Shown: positions 25,226-33,537 of the stretch, one piece after another
How positions within the stretch are numbered: position 1 is the first letter of the stretch
Layout: the number at the start of each line of letters is the position of its first letter
Assembly: GCA_036661515.1 (NCBI GenBank)
Contig: JAVWYO010000007.1
Coordinates: 1-36,202 of the forward strand
DNA length: 36,202 nt
Direction of reading: 5' to 3'
Source: HGM05232 sp036661515
GTDB taxonomy: Bacteria; Bacteroidota; Bacteroidia; Bacteroidales; Muribaculaceae
Notes under the pieces: generated by a model
Told to the model about the DNA's origin: nothing
Seen by the model: the letters and a program-made list of their open reading frames with translations, nothing else
Database searches by the model: none
Program-made: the position numbers and the translations under genes

Positions 25226-25900
25226 CTAATATTCACGCACGCCAAAAATAGTACTCCCGATTCTTATCATTGTACTACCCTCTTCTATCGCGATTTTATA
25301 GTCATTACTCATGCCCATGCTCACGTGAGTGAAGTAGCTGGCATCTGCAAAGGCCTCTTTCTTGAGATGGTCAAAGACTTGGCGGATAGCTTGAAATTCT
25401 TTACGTATTTCTTGCTCATCGTCAGTATTAGTAGCCATTCCCATTACTCCGCATATTCGCACATTGTTTAGTTGTATTACCGCTTCTGACGTTAACAGTT
25501 GCATGCAATCATCACAAGTAAATCCAAATTTTGTTTCTTCTTGCGCCACATGCAGTTGAAGTAACACATCAATTATGCGACCAGCCTTAAGGGCTTCACT
25601 ATTTATAGTTTCTAATAAGCGTAAGCTATCTACGCTGTGAATTAGTGATACATGTGGAATTATCAATCGCACCTTATTAGTCTGTAAGTGACCTATAAAA
25701 TGCCATTCCACGTCAGTGGGCATTTGTGTAACCTTTGCACAAAGTTCTTGCACACGGCTTTCACCAAATATGCGTTGCCCAGCATTATAAGCACATAATA
25801 GAGCATCAACATGATGAAACTTTGACACAGCAACGAGCGATACGCTTACTGGCAATTCACTATTGATACTCTTGATATGTTCCGCTATGATGTTAGCCAT
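25226..25900 (-). CDS. YggS/PLPBP family pyridoxal-phosphate homeostasis protein
   Basis: The protein has 224 residues from the ATG at 25900 (a TTG at 25903 is adjacent). It is the alanine-racemase-N-fold PLP carrier. VAVSKFH holds the PLP-binding Lys (K27). EWHFIGHLQTNKVR (about 82-95), HSVDSLRLLETI and VCGVMGMAT-like strands (GVMGMAT here) follow, and the C-terminal SMGMSNDYKIAIEEGSTMIR (about 192-211) is the phosphate-binding signature. It buffers PLP and affects amino-acid metabolism. It begins 10 nt after the DUF4494 stop, so the two are co-transcribed. Confidence 0.93.
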   Translation of the reverse strand: MANIIAEHIKSINSELPVSVSLVAVSKFHHVDALLCAYNAGQRIFGESRVQELCAKVTQMPTDVEWHFIGHLQTNKVRLIIPHVSLIHSVDSLRLLETINSEALKAGRIIDVLLQLHVAQEETKFGFTCDDCMQLLTSEAVIQLNNVRICGVMGMATNTDDEQEIRKEFQAIRQVFDHLKKEAFADASYFTHVSMGMSNDYKIAIEEGSTMIRIGSTIFGVREY

Positions 25901-25910
25901 CAATATTTAA

Positions 25911-26375
25911 TTATTCTTTGACTGGAGCTGTTGCTGGCTTTATAACATCTAATTCTATTTTGAAAACATCCATTAAAGGTGTTTCAACTATTGATGCTAT
26001 TTCAAAATCGGCCATAGTTCCTTTCATACCGTCCATAAAATTATCAAGAGCTACTTTAAACTCTGCTGCTTGCACAAGGATATAAGTAGAAGTCTTTTTC
26101 TCTACAGCAGTTTTCTCATCAATAGTTATAAAATTAGTCTTTACCTTATACCATTTGTCGCCCGTTTCGTCCCAAAAAATTTCACTAATATTTGTACGTT
26201 TAACAGCCGATACCGAGAAATCGCCCGAAATAAATGGAGTAATCTCCTCTATTATACGAGCTTCTGCTTCAGTAAAAGAAAGTGCATCAACAAGATAAGG
26301 TTCTGTTACTGTTTTTTGTATCCCTGTCTCAAGCATTTTATCATATCTTACTTTGCATTCAAACCATGTTGCCAT
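25911..26375 (-). CDS. DUF4494 family protein
   Basis: The protein has 154 residues from the ATG at 26375. An in-frame ATG at 26444 exists, but the family starts at MATWFECKVRYDKMLETG and a -7 box lies between the two starts, so the shorter form is chosen. The core TEPYLVDALSFTEAEARI (about 22-39) is typical of this Bacteroidota-restricted family of unknown function. No signal peptide. It precedes the YggS-type gene by 10 nt. Confidence 0.85.
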   Translation of the reverse strand: MATWFECKVRYDKMLETGIQKTVTEPYLVDALSFTEAEARIIEEITPFISGDFSVSAVKRTNISEIFWDETGDKWYKVKTNFITIDEKTAVEKKTSTYILVQAAEFKVALDNFMDGMKGTMADFEIASIVETPLMDVFKIELDVIKPATAPVKE

Positions 26376-26410
26376 AATATCTCTAATTTTTATTTGTTTA
26401 TATTGTATTG

Positions 26411-26418
26411 CAAATTTA
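26411..26418 (-). promoter_or_regulatory. -7 box of the DUF4494-yggS unit
   Basis: Minus-strand TAAATTTG fits TAnnTTTG; the -33 element is not clear. The implied start (about 26404) supports the ATG at 26375. Confidence 0.45.
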
Positions 26419-26587
26419 TAATTTTTTTCCGCTCCATACTTCATTTATCTTATTTATTTCGGCTGAAGAATTAATAAACTCTGTTGTGTATCTATTATAA
26501 CGACTTCTTATTTCAAGTTTGAACATTAAAATTTACCCAAAAATGAAAATTTAAGTCATAATGTTTCATTTTTACGTTATCAAACAA

Positions 26588-26595
26588 TATCTTTG
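26588..26595 (+). promoter_or_regulatory. -7 box of the cytochrome bd operon
   Basis: TATCTTTG is a perfect TAnnTTTG match; the -33 region (TTTTTAC stretch) is weak. The start near 26602 leaves ~33 nt before the DUF4492 ATG. Confidence 0.5.
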
Positions 26596-26634
26596 GGATA
26601 TAATATATGTGTGTAAAGCTATATACCATTTAAT

Positions 26635-26874
26635 ATGCCTTCAAATACCGCTAAACAACGACCACTCGTCCTACGTATATTCAACTTTTACGTAGAAGGA
26701 TTCAAGAGCATGACTTTAGGTAAAACGCTATGGATTATTATCTTAGTGAAATTATTCATAATGTTTTTTATTCTAAAACTATTCTTTTTCCCTAATATAC
26801 TTAATTCTCTCTACGATAATGATGCCGACAAAGCTCAACACGTACGTAGCGAGATGCTTAAAGATAAAAATTAA
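26635..26874 (+). CDS. DUF4492 small membrane protein preceding cydA
   Basis: The 79 residues start with a basic segment that includes the family motif NFYVEGFKSMTLGKTLW. One strongly hydrophobic helix follows (about 34-57), then a polar tail. DUF4492 genes sit just before cydA in many Bacteroidota. Here the gap to cydA is 27 nt. The size and single helix resemble the accessory subunits CydX/CydH of other bd oxidases, so a structural role in the oxidase is plausible but unproven. Confidence 0.85.
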   Translation: MPSNTAKQRPLVLRIFNFYVEGFKSMTLGKTLWIIILVKLFIMFFILKLFFFPNILNSLYDNDADKAQHVRSEMLKDKN

Positions 26875-26901
26875 CATCAATAATAATTAAAACTATTTAG
26901 C

Positions 26902-28470
26902 ATGAATGACTTAATTAGTGTAGTCGATTGGTCGCGCGCTCAATTTGCGCTTACTGCCATGTATCACTGGCTTTTTGTACCGCTCACTCTTGGACTGTCG
27001 GTAATCGTTGCGATTATGGAGACAATATATGTGCGTACTAAAGATACCCGCTGGCTTAATATCACAAAATTTTGGATGACACTTTTTGGTATAAATTTCG
27101 CAATAGGTGTCGCAACGGGCATTATACTTGAATTTGAGTTTGGAACAAACTGGTCAAATTATAGCTGGTTTGTAGGTGATATTTTTGGCGCACCTCTTGC
27201 CATCGAAGGGTTACTTGCCTTTTTCATGGAATCGACCTTCATAGCTATTATGTTCTTTGGCTGGAAAAAGGTGAGCAAAGGATTTCACTTAACATCAACA
27301 TGGCTCACAGCCATTGGCGCCTCAATTTCGGCATTATGGATTCTTGTTGCTAATGCCTGGATGCAATATCCCGTTGGAATGCAATTCGACCCTTCAGATA
27401 TGCGTAACATTATGGACGATTTTTGGGCTATCGTTTTATCCCCCGTTGCCATAAACAAATTTTTCCACACAGTGCTAAGTGGTTGGACTCTTGCAAGCCT
27501 ATTTGTTATTGGAGTAAGTGGCTGGCTATTACTTAAAAAGCGTAATGTAGACATGGCTACAAGAAGTATGAAAGTTGCCGTTTGGGTTGGAATAGCAGGG
27601 ATTCTCCTCACTCTATACACTGGCGACGGTTCAGCAAAGGCTGTATCCCGCGTTCAACCTATGAAACTTGCAGCAATGGAGGGACTATATCATGGACAAT
27701 GTGGACAAAAGATAACAGCTTTTGGCATTCTCAACCCCGAAAAGAGATTTGACAACGATAAAGCCGAATTTCTATATGACATATCAATTCCTAATGGATT
27801 ATCATTATTAGCTCGCGGCAATGCTCATGCCTTTGTGCCAGGAATAACCAACATTATAAATGGATTTGAATTAACAGAAAAAGGGGACACTATCCACACG
27901 GTTTCTTATGCCGAACGCATTGTGCGAGGGAAAGCGGCTCATAACTCTTTAAGAGCTTTCGATATTGCTAAATCAAAAGGTAATAAAGTGGCTATGGATT
28001 CGGCAAAAACAGAACTTAATAAGAATTATCAATACTTTGGCTATGGCTATTTTGATGATGTGGCCGATATTATTCCAAATGTGCCCCTTGTATTTTACTC
28101 ATTCCACATAATGGTTCTTCTTGGAGCATATTTCTTAGTATTCTTTATAGTCATTGCCTTTATGCTTTATAAATCAAAAATTATGCAAAGCTCAAAATTA
28201 ATGCAATGGCTTGCCATCATATCCATTCCACTCGTATGGATATGTAGCGAAGCTGGTTGGGTAACAGCTGAGCTTGGTCGCCAACCTTGGACTATCGAAG
28301 GGCTTATGCCTACTCGGGCTGCAATTTCCGATGTTACTACTACATCAGTACAAATAACATTCTTCTTATTTGCAGTTATCTTTACAGGGTTGCTTATTGC
28401 AGAAATTAGCATAATGCTTCGTCAAATTAGCAAAGAGTCTAAAAAAGATATTGAAAATAGTAACAAATAA
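26902..28470 (+). CDS. cydA: cytochrome bd ubiquinol/menaquinol oxidase subunit I
   Basis: The 522 residues are a full CydA. Haem ligands and catalytic residues are visible by position: H22 and E102/E110 in the first helices, H189, M404 (in FHIMVLLG), and the C-terminal EAGWVTAELGRQPW (450-463). The quinol loop starts QPMKLAAMEG (252-261) with Lys255 and Glu260. A long insert follows the Q-loop start (about 262-390), as in other Bacteroidota. The enzyme reduces oxygen to water with high affinity and passes electrons from menaquinol, letting an anaerobe cope with trace oxygen. cydB follows after 11 nt. Confidence 0.96.
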   Translation: MNDLISVVDWSRAQFALTAMYHWLFVPLTLGLSVIVAIMETIYVRTKDTRWLNITKFWMTLFGINFAIGVATGIILEFEFGTNWSNYSWFVGDIFGAPLAIEGLLAFFMESTFIAIMFFGWKKVSKGFHLTSTWLTAIGASISALWILVANAWMQYPVGMQFDPSDMRNIMDDFWAIVLSPVAINKFFHTVLSGWTLASLFVIGVSGWLLLKKRNVDMATRSMKVAVWVGIAGILLTLYTGDGSAKAVSRVQPMKLAAMEGLYHGQCGQKITAFGILNPEKRFDNDKAEFLYDISIPNGLSLLARGNAHAFVPGITNIINGFELTEKGDTIHTVSYAERIVRGKAAHNSLRAFDIAKSKGNKVAMDSAKTELNKNYQYFGYGYFDDVADIIPNVPLVFYSFHIMVLLGAYFLVFFIVIAFMLYKSKIMQSSKLMQWLAIISIPLVWICSEAGWVTAELGRQPWTIEGLMPTRAAISDVTTTSVQITFFLFAVIFTGLLIAEISIMLRQISKESKKDIENSNK

Positions 28471-28481
28471 CATCTTACATC

Positions 28482-29642
28482 ATGATAAGCTACGAATTTT
28501 TACAAATATATTGGTGGTTCCTAATCTCTGTATTAGGAGCAGTATTAGTTTTCTTGCTTTTTGTGCAAGGTGGACAGACGATGCTATTGAGCGTTAAAAA
28601 GCCAATAGATCGCACAATGATAATCAACTCTCTTGGACGGAAATGGGAACTGACATTCACTACTCTTGTAGTATTTGGAGGAGCATTCTTTGCATCATTT
28701 CCATTATTCTATTCTACAAGTTTTGGTGGAGCATATTGGCTCTGGATAATTATTCTTTTTAGTTTTGTTGTTCAGGCTGTGTCCTATGAATTTCGCATGA
28801 AACCAGGTAACATATACGGAGGAGAGACTTATGACGTATTCCTTTTCATTAATGGTGCAGTGGGTTGTATCTTGCTTGGAGTGGCAGTATCAATGTTCTT
28901 TTTTGGTGGTGAATTTACCGTTAATAAGCAAAATATTCTTGATGTGAATGCACCTGTAATCTCGCAATGGGCTTCAACAAGAGGACTTGAGGCTATATTT
29001 GATTGGAAAAATCTAATTTTAGGATTCACCGTGTTATTCCTTGCTCGCACACAAGCTGGACTATACTTTATGAACAACATAAAAGATGATGAATTCTATG
29101 AAAAGAATCGTAAAGCAGTATTAGTTAATGGTATTATTTTTGTACTATTCTTCCTCACTTTCGTTGGACTACTGCTTACAGCAAGTGGCTATCAATCGGT
29201 AACTACTGATGGAATACCTGTCGTTCCTAATGCTTTTGAAGTAATCCCTTTTAAATATCTTCATAATTTCATTGATTTATGGTGGGCTCTCATAGCGTTC
29301 CTTATAGGTGTTGTTGCAGTGCTTTATGCTATAATTAGCGCTGTATTTTGTAAGAAATTTACTTCGGGAATATGGTTTAGTGGAATTGGAACGATATTAG
29401 TTGTTCTTGCATTATTCTGGATTGCAGGATATAATAACACCCCCTACTATCCATCACTACTTGATAGTTCAAGTTCTCTAACCATCTATAATAGCTCATC
29501 GAGCGAATTTACTCTTACGGTTATGAGTATCGTTTCTTTAATTATTCCATTCGTTGCAGGATATATAGCCTATGCTTGGTACTCAATGGATAAGACATCA
29601 ATCACCCAAAGCGAAATGAATAATACGACACACAAATATTAG
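28482..29642 (+). CDS. cydB: cytochrome bd oxidase subunit II
   Basis: The 386 residues form the partner of CydA: about eight to nine transmembrane helices, with the opening MISYEFLQIYWWFLISVLGAV and the conserved helix 1 Trp-rich region. It has the SYEFRMKPGN motif in the first periplasmic region and FLARTQAGLYFMNN near residue 187. It supports quinol oxidase assembly around the haems. The gene is followed 25 nt later by an inverted repeat with a T-run, the likely end of the operon. Confidence 0.95.
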   Translation: MISYEFLQIYWWFLISVLGAVLVFLLFVQGGQTMLLSVKKPIDRTMIINSLGRKWELTFTTLVVFGGAFFASFPLFYSTSFGGAYWLWIIILFSFVVQAVSYEFRMKPGNIYGGETYDVFLFINGAVGCILLGVAVSMFFFGGEFTVNKQNILDVNAPVISQWASTRGLEAIFDWKNLILGFTVLFLARTQAGLYFMNNIKDDEFYEKNRKAVLVNGIIFVLFFLTFVGLLLTASGYQSVTTDGIPVVPNAFEVIPFKYLHNFIDLWWALIAFLIGVVAVLYAIISAVFCKKFTSGIWFSGIGTILVVLALFWIAGYNNTPYYPSLLDSSSSLTIYNSSSSEFTLTVMSIVSLIIPFVAGYIAYAWYSMDKTSITQSEMNNTTHKY

Positions 29643-29650
29643 TTGAATAT

Positions 29651-29681
29651 TTGGCATAATAAGAATCGAGGGTTAACTTTG
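29651..29681 (+). promoter_or_regulatory. promoter of yigZ-like gene, overlapping the cydB terminator
   Basis: TTG (29651-29653), a 20-nt spacer and a perfect -7 box TAACTTTG (29674-29681). The -7 box covers the end of the left arm and the start of the loop of the hairpin that ends the cyd operon. Confidence 0.5.
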
Positions 29682-29715
29682 CAACAAAGCGCAGGTTAAC
29701 CCTCAATTATTTTTT
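29668..29715 (+). terminator. terminator-like inverted repeat after cydB
   Basis: GAGGGTTAAC (29668-29677) pairs perfectly with GTTAACCCTC (29695-29704) around a 17-nt loop, followed by AATTA and six T. The T-run ends directly at the next ATG (29716). Confidence 0.7.
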
Positions 29716-30309
29716 ATGAGTGATTTTTATAAAACGATTATAGGCATTTCAGAAGGATTATATAAAGAGAAGATGAGTAAATTTATCTCTTTTGCCATTC
29801 CTGTGCAATCGGCTGACGAAGCTAAATCGGTGATAAAATCATATCAAAAGGAGTATTTTGATGCTCGTCACGTGTGCTGGGCTTATATGATTGGAGCTAA
29901 TCGAACCGAATTTCAGTCTAATGACAACGGAGAGCCATCAAGCACAGCAGGCAAACCTATTCTTGGACAAATCAATTCCTTTAATCTTACAAATATTCTT
30001 ATAGTTGTGGTTCGCTATTTTGGTGGAATAAAACTTGGCACTTCAGGGCTAATAGTTGCTTATCGCGAGGCTGCATCTGATGCTATTAATAATGGAACGA
30101 TTATAGAATGTCATGAACAGTCAATAATATCATTCACATTCCCATACCTTGCAATGAATGATGTTATGAAAATAACAAAAGGAGATGATATTAAAATCAT
30201 CTCTCAAGTATTTGATAACCTTTGTAAAATGGATATTTCAATACGCTCCGACAATGCCCCTACATTCACAGAACGAATCGCAGAAATCGACGGAACGTCT
30301 ATTCTTTAG
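29716..30309 (+). CDS. YigZ/IMPACT family protein
   Basis: The 197 residues form the two-domain YigZ fold. The N-terminal IMPACT domain (about 15-120) has FISFAIPVQSADEAK, the diagnostic DARHVCWAYMIG (about 49-60), DNGEPSSTAGKPIL and VVVRYFGGIKLGTSGLI (about 96-112). A shorter C-terminal ferredoxin-like domain follows (about 130-190). The family binds nucleic acid or the ribosome-associated GCN2 pathway in eukaryotes; its bacterial role is undefined. It is a single gene converging with the HAD gene 36 nt away. Confidence 0.92.
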   Translation: MSDFYKTIIGISEGLYKEKMSKFISFAIPVQSADEAKSVIKSYQKEYFDARHVCWAYMIGANRTEFQSNDNGEPSSTAGKPILGQINSFNLTNILIVVVRYFGGIKLGTSGLIVAYREAASDAINNGTIIECHEQSIISFTFPYLAMNDVMKITKGDDIKIISQVFDNLCKMDISIRSDNAPTFTERIAEIDGTSIL

Positions 30310-30345
30310 CCATAGTAAAATCAAATAAATATTTTTTTAGCTCAA

Positions 30346-31053
30346 TTAAAATAACGATATAATATCCGCTAACTTATCCACCGTTATATCGGCTACTGTA
30401 TCATCTATTATAGCATTTTTACGATTAAAAAATATAGTTTTCCACCCCGCATTATGCGCTCCGCAAATATCGGCATCATAATTATCACCAATCATAACAG
30501 TTGTAGTTGCATCGGCTTCTACCATCTTTAAAGCAACATCAAAAATCTCCTTCAACGGCTTTGTGTATCCAACTTCATCAGATAGCACAATTTTATCGAT
30601 ATACTTATCTATTCCACCTGAATGCAATTTCTTAGCTTGAATACCTTTAAATCCATTGCTTAAAATATGCACTTTAAAATGCTTCGTTAAGTGTTGCAAA
30701 AGCTCCAGTGCTCCTGGCACAAGGGTTGGTTGCTCGGCTAAATAATTAAGATACTCTTCGTTTAATTTTGTGGCAAGGGTCTCACTATTCTCTATATTGC
30801 ACCCTATCAGTTCAAATACGTATCGAAAACGCTCTGTAACGAGAAATTCTTTATCAATCTTTCCATAATGATAAAGTTCCCATAATTCATTATTTTTCTC
30901 TTTATATAGCCCATTAAACCTCTCATAATCGCACCATTGCGATATGCTATTTGTATCATAAACATGCCTAAGTGCTATCTTAGAATTTTCAGTGAAATTC
31001 CATAGTGTATCATCGAGATCTATAAATATCGTTTTTATATCTTGCATCATCAT
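30346..31053 (-). CDS. YjjG-like HAD-family nucleotidase/phosphatase
   Basis: The protein has 235 residues; three consecutive ATGs (31053, 31050, 31047) make the start uncertain by two residues. The HAD nucleophile motif FIDLDDTLW holds D12 and D14. Motif II is in HILSNGF, and motif IV GDNYDADICGA follows the conserved Lys of YTKPLKEIF. The helical cap at about 20-95 and the overall pattern match YjjG, a house-cleaning pyrimidine 5'-nucleotidase. The gene follows the queuosine-precursor transporter gene with 2 nt between stop and start, so they share a transcript. Confidence 0.88.
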   Translation of the reverse strand: MMMQDIKTIFIDLDDTLWNFTENSKIALRHVYDTNSISQWCDYERFNGLYKEKNNELWELYHYGKIDKEFLVTERFRYVFELIGCNIENSETLATKLNEEYLNYLAEQPTLVPGALELLQHLTKHFKVHILSNGFKGIQAKKLHSGGIDKYIDKIVLSDEVGYTKPLKEIFDVALKMVEADATTTVMIGDNYDADICGAHNAGWKTIFFNRKNAIIDDTVADITVDKLADIISLF

Positions 31054-31055
31054 TA

Positions 31056-31736
31056 TTATAACTGATCAATCCTCCACCATTTATACGAAATACCATCATC
31101 AAAGGTATCAATACCCTCTTTTGTTTTCAAATATTTCACTACCCTAATCGTTACTGGGAGTATTATTATCTCATAAATTGTTTTTAACAACGCTTGCGTC
31201 CATATCAATATTAATATTGTTTCCCAACTTAGAATGCCACCAAAAGCAATTGGGAAGAACACCATTGAATCGACCGACTCGCCAAATAGAGTGGATAAAA
31301 TAGCTCTTGCTGAGAAATTTTTACCACCGCTCATGAGTTTCATTTTACTCATTATATAAGCATTGACCATTGAGCCACAAATAAATGCAGTGAAACTGCC
31401 AAGTAATATGCGTGACGTGTTACCATATATTGCTTCTATCGCGACTTGACCGCCCCACTGAGAATCGCTCGGAAGGATTATAGCCAACTGCAAAAAAAGC
31501 ACTACTACAAAATTCATTAAGAATCCAAGCCATATCACAAATCGTGCTTTCTTAAAGCCATAAACCTCTACAATACAATCATTTATTATGTATGAAACTG
31601 GGAACACAGCAAGTCCTGCCGTTGCCGTTAAAAATCCAATCTGCACAACCTTAACTTCCATTAAGTTTGCCAAAATCAAAAAAACGCAAAAAAACACTGC
31701 CAATAAAAGGAATGGCATAGTAAACTTCTTCTCCAT
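31056..31736 (-). CDS. YhhQ/VUT family queuosine-precursor transporter
   Basis: The protein has 226 residues from the ATG at 31736 (a TTG at 31739 is adjacent), with six hydrophobic helices. The family patterns ILANLMEVKVVQIG (about 22-35), INDCIVEVYGFKKAR (about 51-65), and FGESVDSMVFFPIAF (about 151-165) are clear. It imports preQ0/preQ1 or queuine for the wobble-base modification of tRNA. It starts 9 nt after the beta-helix gene's stop and is followed after 2 nt by the HAD gene, so the three genes are probably one transcript despite unrelated roles. Confidence 0.9.
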   Translation of the reverse strand: MEKKFTMPFLLLAVFFCVFLILANLMEVKVVQIGFLTATAGLAVFPVSYIINDCIVEVYGFKKARFVIWLGFLMNFVVVLFLQLAIILPSDSQWGGQVAIEAIYGNTSRILLGSFTAFICGSMVNAYIMSKMKLMSGGKNFSARAILSTLFGESVDSMVFFPIAFGGILSWETILILIWTQALLKTIYEIIILPVTIRVVKYLKTKEGIDTFDDGISYKWWRIDQL

Positions 31737-31745
31737 CAACTTATC

Positions 31746-33233
31746 TTAATTTTTTCTTAAAATATATGGCAATTTAAGTCTCAAAACGTTATCATTGCCA
31801 TCTTTATAGTTATTATTTCTTACAACACTCTTATTCACCCTCTTAGGAGGAGTAGAGTATATACCTTTCATTGTGCAACCTCTAAACTCATTTCCTTGAA
31901 TAGATATTTTATCAAACCCAGCATTATCCACCTTTTCATAATTTGAATAGATTGAACAGTCAGAAGCACTTCCAACAAGATTGATAATATTTTTATCAAA
32001 AATAAAAGAGCCATGCTCACCGAAATTTTGCAATCCTATCATATAATCACTGCTATTGATTGTATTCCCTACAAATTCATAATGGGCATTTTTTACATTT
32101 CTACTGTATATAAAAGCCCTTCCTACAAATAAATTATTAATCGCATAAAATGAGGCATTAGAAATTACTCCATTTGAGCTAAAACGTCCTAACATAAAGA
32201 GCCCGTTACATTCGTTTCCAATGAGCCTAACATTTGCATCAGCACCATCACTATTTATAAATACTATCCCGTCCTTTGATCTAACTATGTTTTTCTCAAC
32301 AATCACGTTAGAACCATAAGTATTTAAAAACATATGATTTGGTGTTCCATTCTCACTCGTTACATGGTCATTACTGTTAATCGTATTATTTTTGATATTT
32401 ACATCAATGCTATTCCCCTTTATCTCACTTTGCACAGTTAAATCTACGGTATAAGAATCTTTGCTAATGCACGATGCATCATAATCTATTTCGTTATTTA
32501 TAATTTGAATATTCGTGGCTGTAGCATAAGTGTCAAACTTAAATAAAATATTATTTTTTACTAAATCCTTTATAGTAAATTTATTATTGCGAACAAATAT
32601 ATTAGAAAACACATGCTTTACATCTCTGCCATTATATTTGCTCGGCACACAATAGACACATATCAATCTATCAACTGGCATATCAACTTTGTCGTTCCCT
32701 ACGTATTGATAAATAATCTCATTATTATTAATTTCAATATTATTTTTGGTAATTATCTCACTTCTATTTAAGCATGCGTTATTTATTTGATTATCACCCC
32801 ATATCGCAATCACCTCATCATTTCCATATTTACGAATGATATTATTGTGTATTTTCACATTTTGTGTATCGCCTCTTAGCCATATCACACCACCGTCTTT
32901 ATGATTGTTATAATTTACAAGTTCACAATTTTGAATCACTATATTTGAGCATACTCTTGTATCAATATTCGTGATTTTGCCATTCGACAAATATATATTT
33001 ACTCTGTTTAATAATACTTTATTGGCATAATAAATTTTAAGCACATACTTTGAATTCATGTGCCAAAATGGGATATGAGAAGTCCCATACCAAGCCGTGC
33101 GGAAGGAGATATCCGACATCTCAACAGATATTTTTGAACTTTCATTTCCAAAAAATCCAAAAGCTACATCATCACCCTTAAAATTAAAACTTTCGGGTAT
33201 TTCAAGAATTGTATTATTACTTACACCTTTAAT
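31746..33233 (-). CDS. right-handed beta-helix protein, C-terminal part (broken by assembly gap)
   Basis: The part up to the repeat at 33225-33233 encodes about 495 residues. It is dominated by beta-helix coils of the pattern N-x-I-x-I-x-x-N-x-I (for example VKIHNNIIRKYGN and IEINNNEIIYQY), the Asn ladders of pectate-lyase-like folds. No catalytic residues can be assigned. The frame stays open past the first ATG (33119) upstream to a TGA at 33245-33243, which lies in sequence of doubtful origin next to the N run. Joining the two copies of a 9-bp direct repeat restores one reading frame with the signal-peptide fragment at 33277-33537, giving about 579 residues. The intact gene probably encodes a secreted or surface polysaccharide-binding or -cleaving protein. 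Confidence 0.75.
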   Translation of the reverse strand: MKGVSNNTILEIPESFNFKGDDVAFGFFGNESSKISVEMSDISFRTAWYGTSHIPFWHMNSKYVLKIYYANKVLLNRVNIYLSNGKITNIDTRVCSNIVIQNCELVNYNNHKDGGVIWLRGDTQNVKIHNNIIRKYGNDEVIAIWGDNQINNACLNRSEIITKNNIEINNNEIIYQYVGNDKVDMPVDRLICVYCVPSKYNGRDVKHVFSNIFVRNNKFTIKDLVKNNILFKFDTYATATNIQIINNEIDYDASCISKDSYTVDLTVQSEIKGNSIDVNIKNNTINSNDHVTSENGTPNHMFLNTYGSNVIVEKNIVRSKDGIVFINSDGADANVRLIGNECNGLFMLGRFSSNGVISNASFYAINNLFVGRAFIYSRNVKNAHYEFVGNTINSSDYMIGLQNFGEHGSFIFDKNIINLVGSASDCSIYSNYEKVDNAGFDKISIQGNEFRGCTMKGIYSTPPKRVNKSVVRNNNYKDGNDNVLRLKLPYILRKN

Positions 33234-33285
33234 TGCTTTATTTCATAAACATTATCCAAAAATACANNNNNNNNNNACCTTTAAT
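33225..33285. repeat. 9-bp direct repeat flanking the gap in the beta-helix gene
   Basis: ACCTTTAAT occurs at 33225-33233 and again at 33277-33285, immediately next to the N run. Reading across one copy restores the frame of the interrupted gene exactly. The 33 nt between the first copy and the Ns do not fit the gene. Either a target-site duplication around an unassembled mobile element or a chimeric contig end would give this picture. Confidence 0.6.
33267..33276. other. assembly gap (10 N)
   Basis: Ten unknown bases; the true distance is not known. The break lies within the beta-helix gene. Confidence 0.99.
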
Positions 33286-33537
33286 CTTTATATTACACGA
33301 AAAATTCACAACAGCATCTAAAATATATACTCCTTCTCTGTCAAAGTTAAGCACTAAAGTATTATCCTTATCATAATTTTTATTGAAATCAGCCAGTAAT
33401 TCATTAACCTTTTTACCTATTGGCTGACCGGGATAAATACCAAGAGAACTAACATCAATATTTACAATCTCAGCATTAGCTAATATCGTAATTGACAGTA
33501 AGAAAAACAGGATTAAAAATCTATTAATAGTATTCAT
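33277..33537 (-). CDS. beta-helix protein, N-terminal part with signal peptide
   Basis: The 87 visible residues begin with a Sec signal peptide (about 1-22, ANA before E). The mature start includes DVSSLGIYPGQPIGKKVNEL and LVLNFDREGVYIL. This is the common opening of secreted pectate-lyase-like proteins (a G-I/K-P capped first coil). The reading frame runs to the edge of the N run and ends in CNIKIKG. The KIKG/IKGV overlap with the downstream part joins smoothly through the 9-bp repeat, so I treat both parts as one gene. A -7 box is present unusually close upstream. Confidence 0.75.

Noticed and set aside
26376..26444. N-terminal extension of the DUF4494 protein
   Set aside because: It lies upstream of or across the -7 box and is not part of the family's conserved start.
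33097..33321. Plus-strand 74-codon frame across the N run
   Set aside because: It is read through unknown bases and is antisense to the beta-helix gene.
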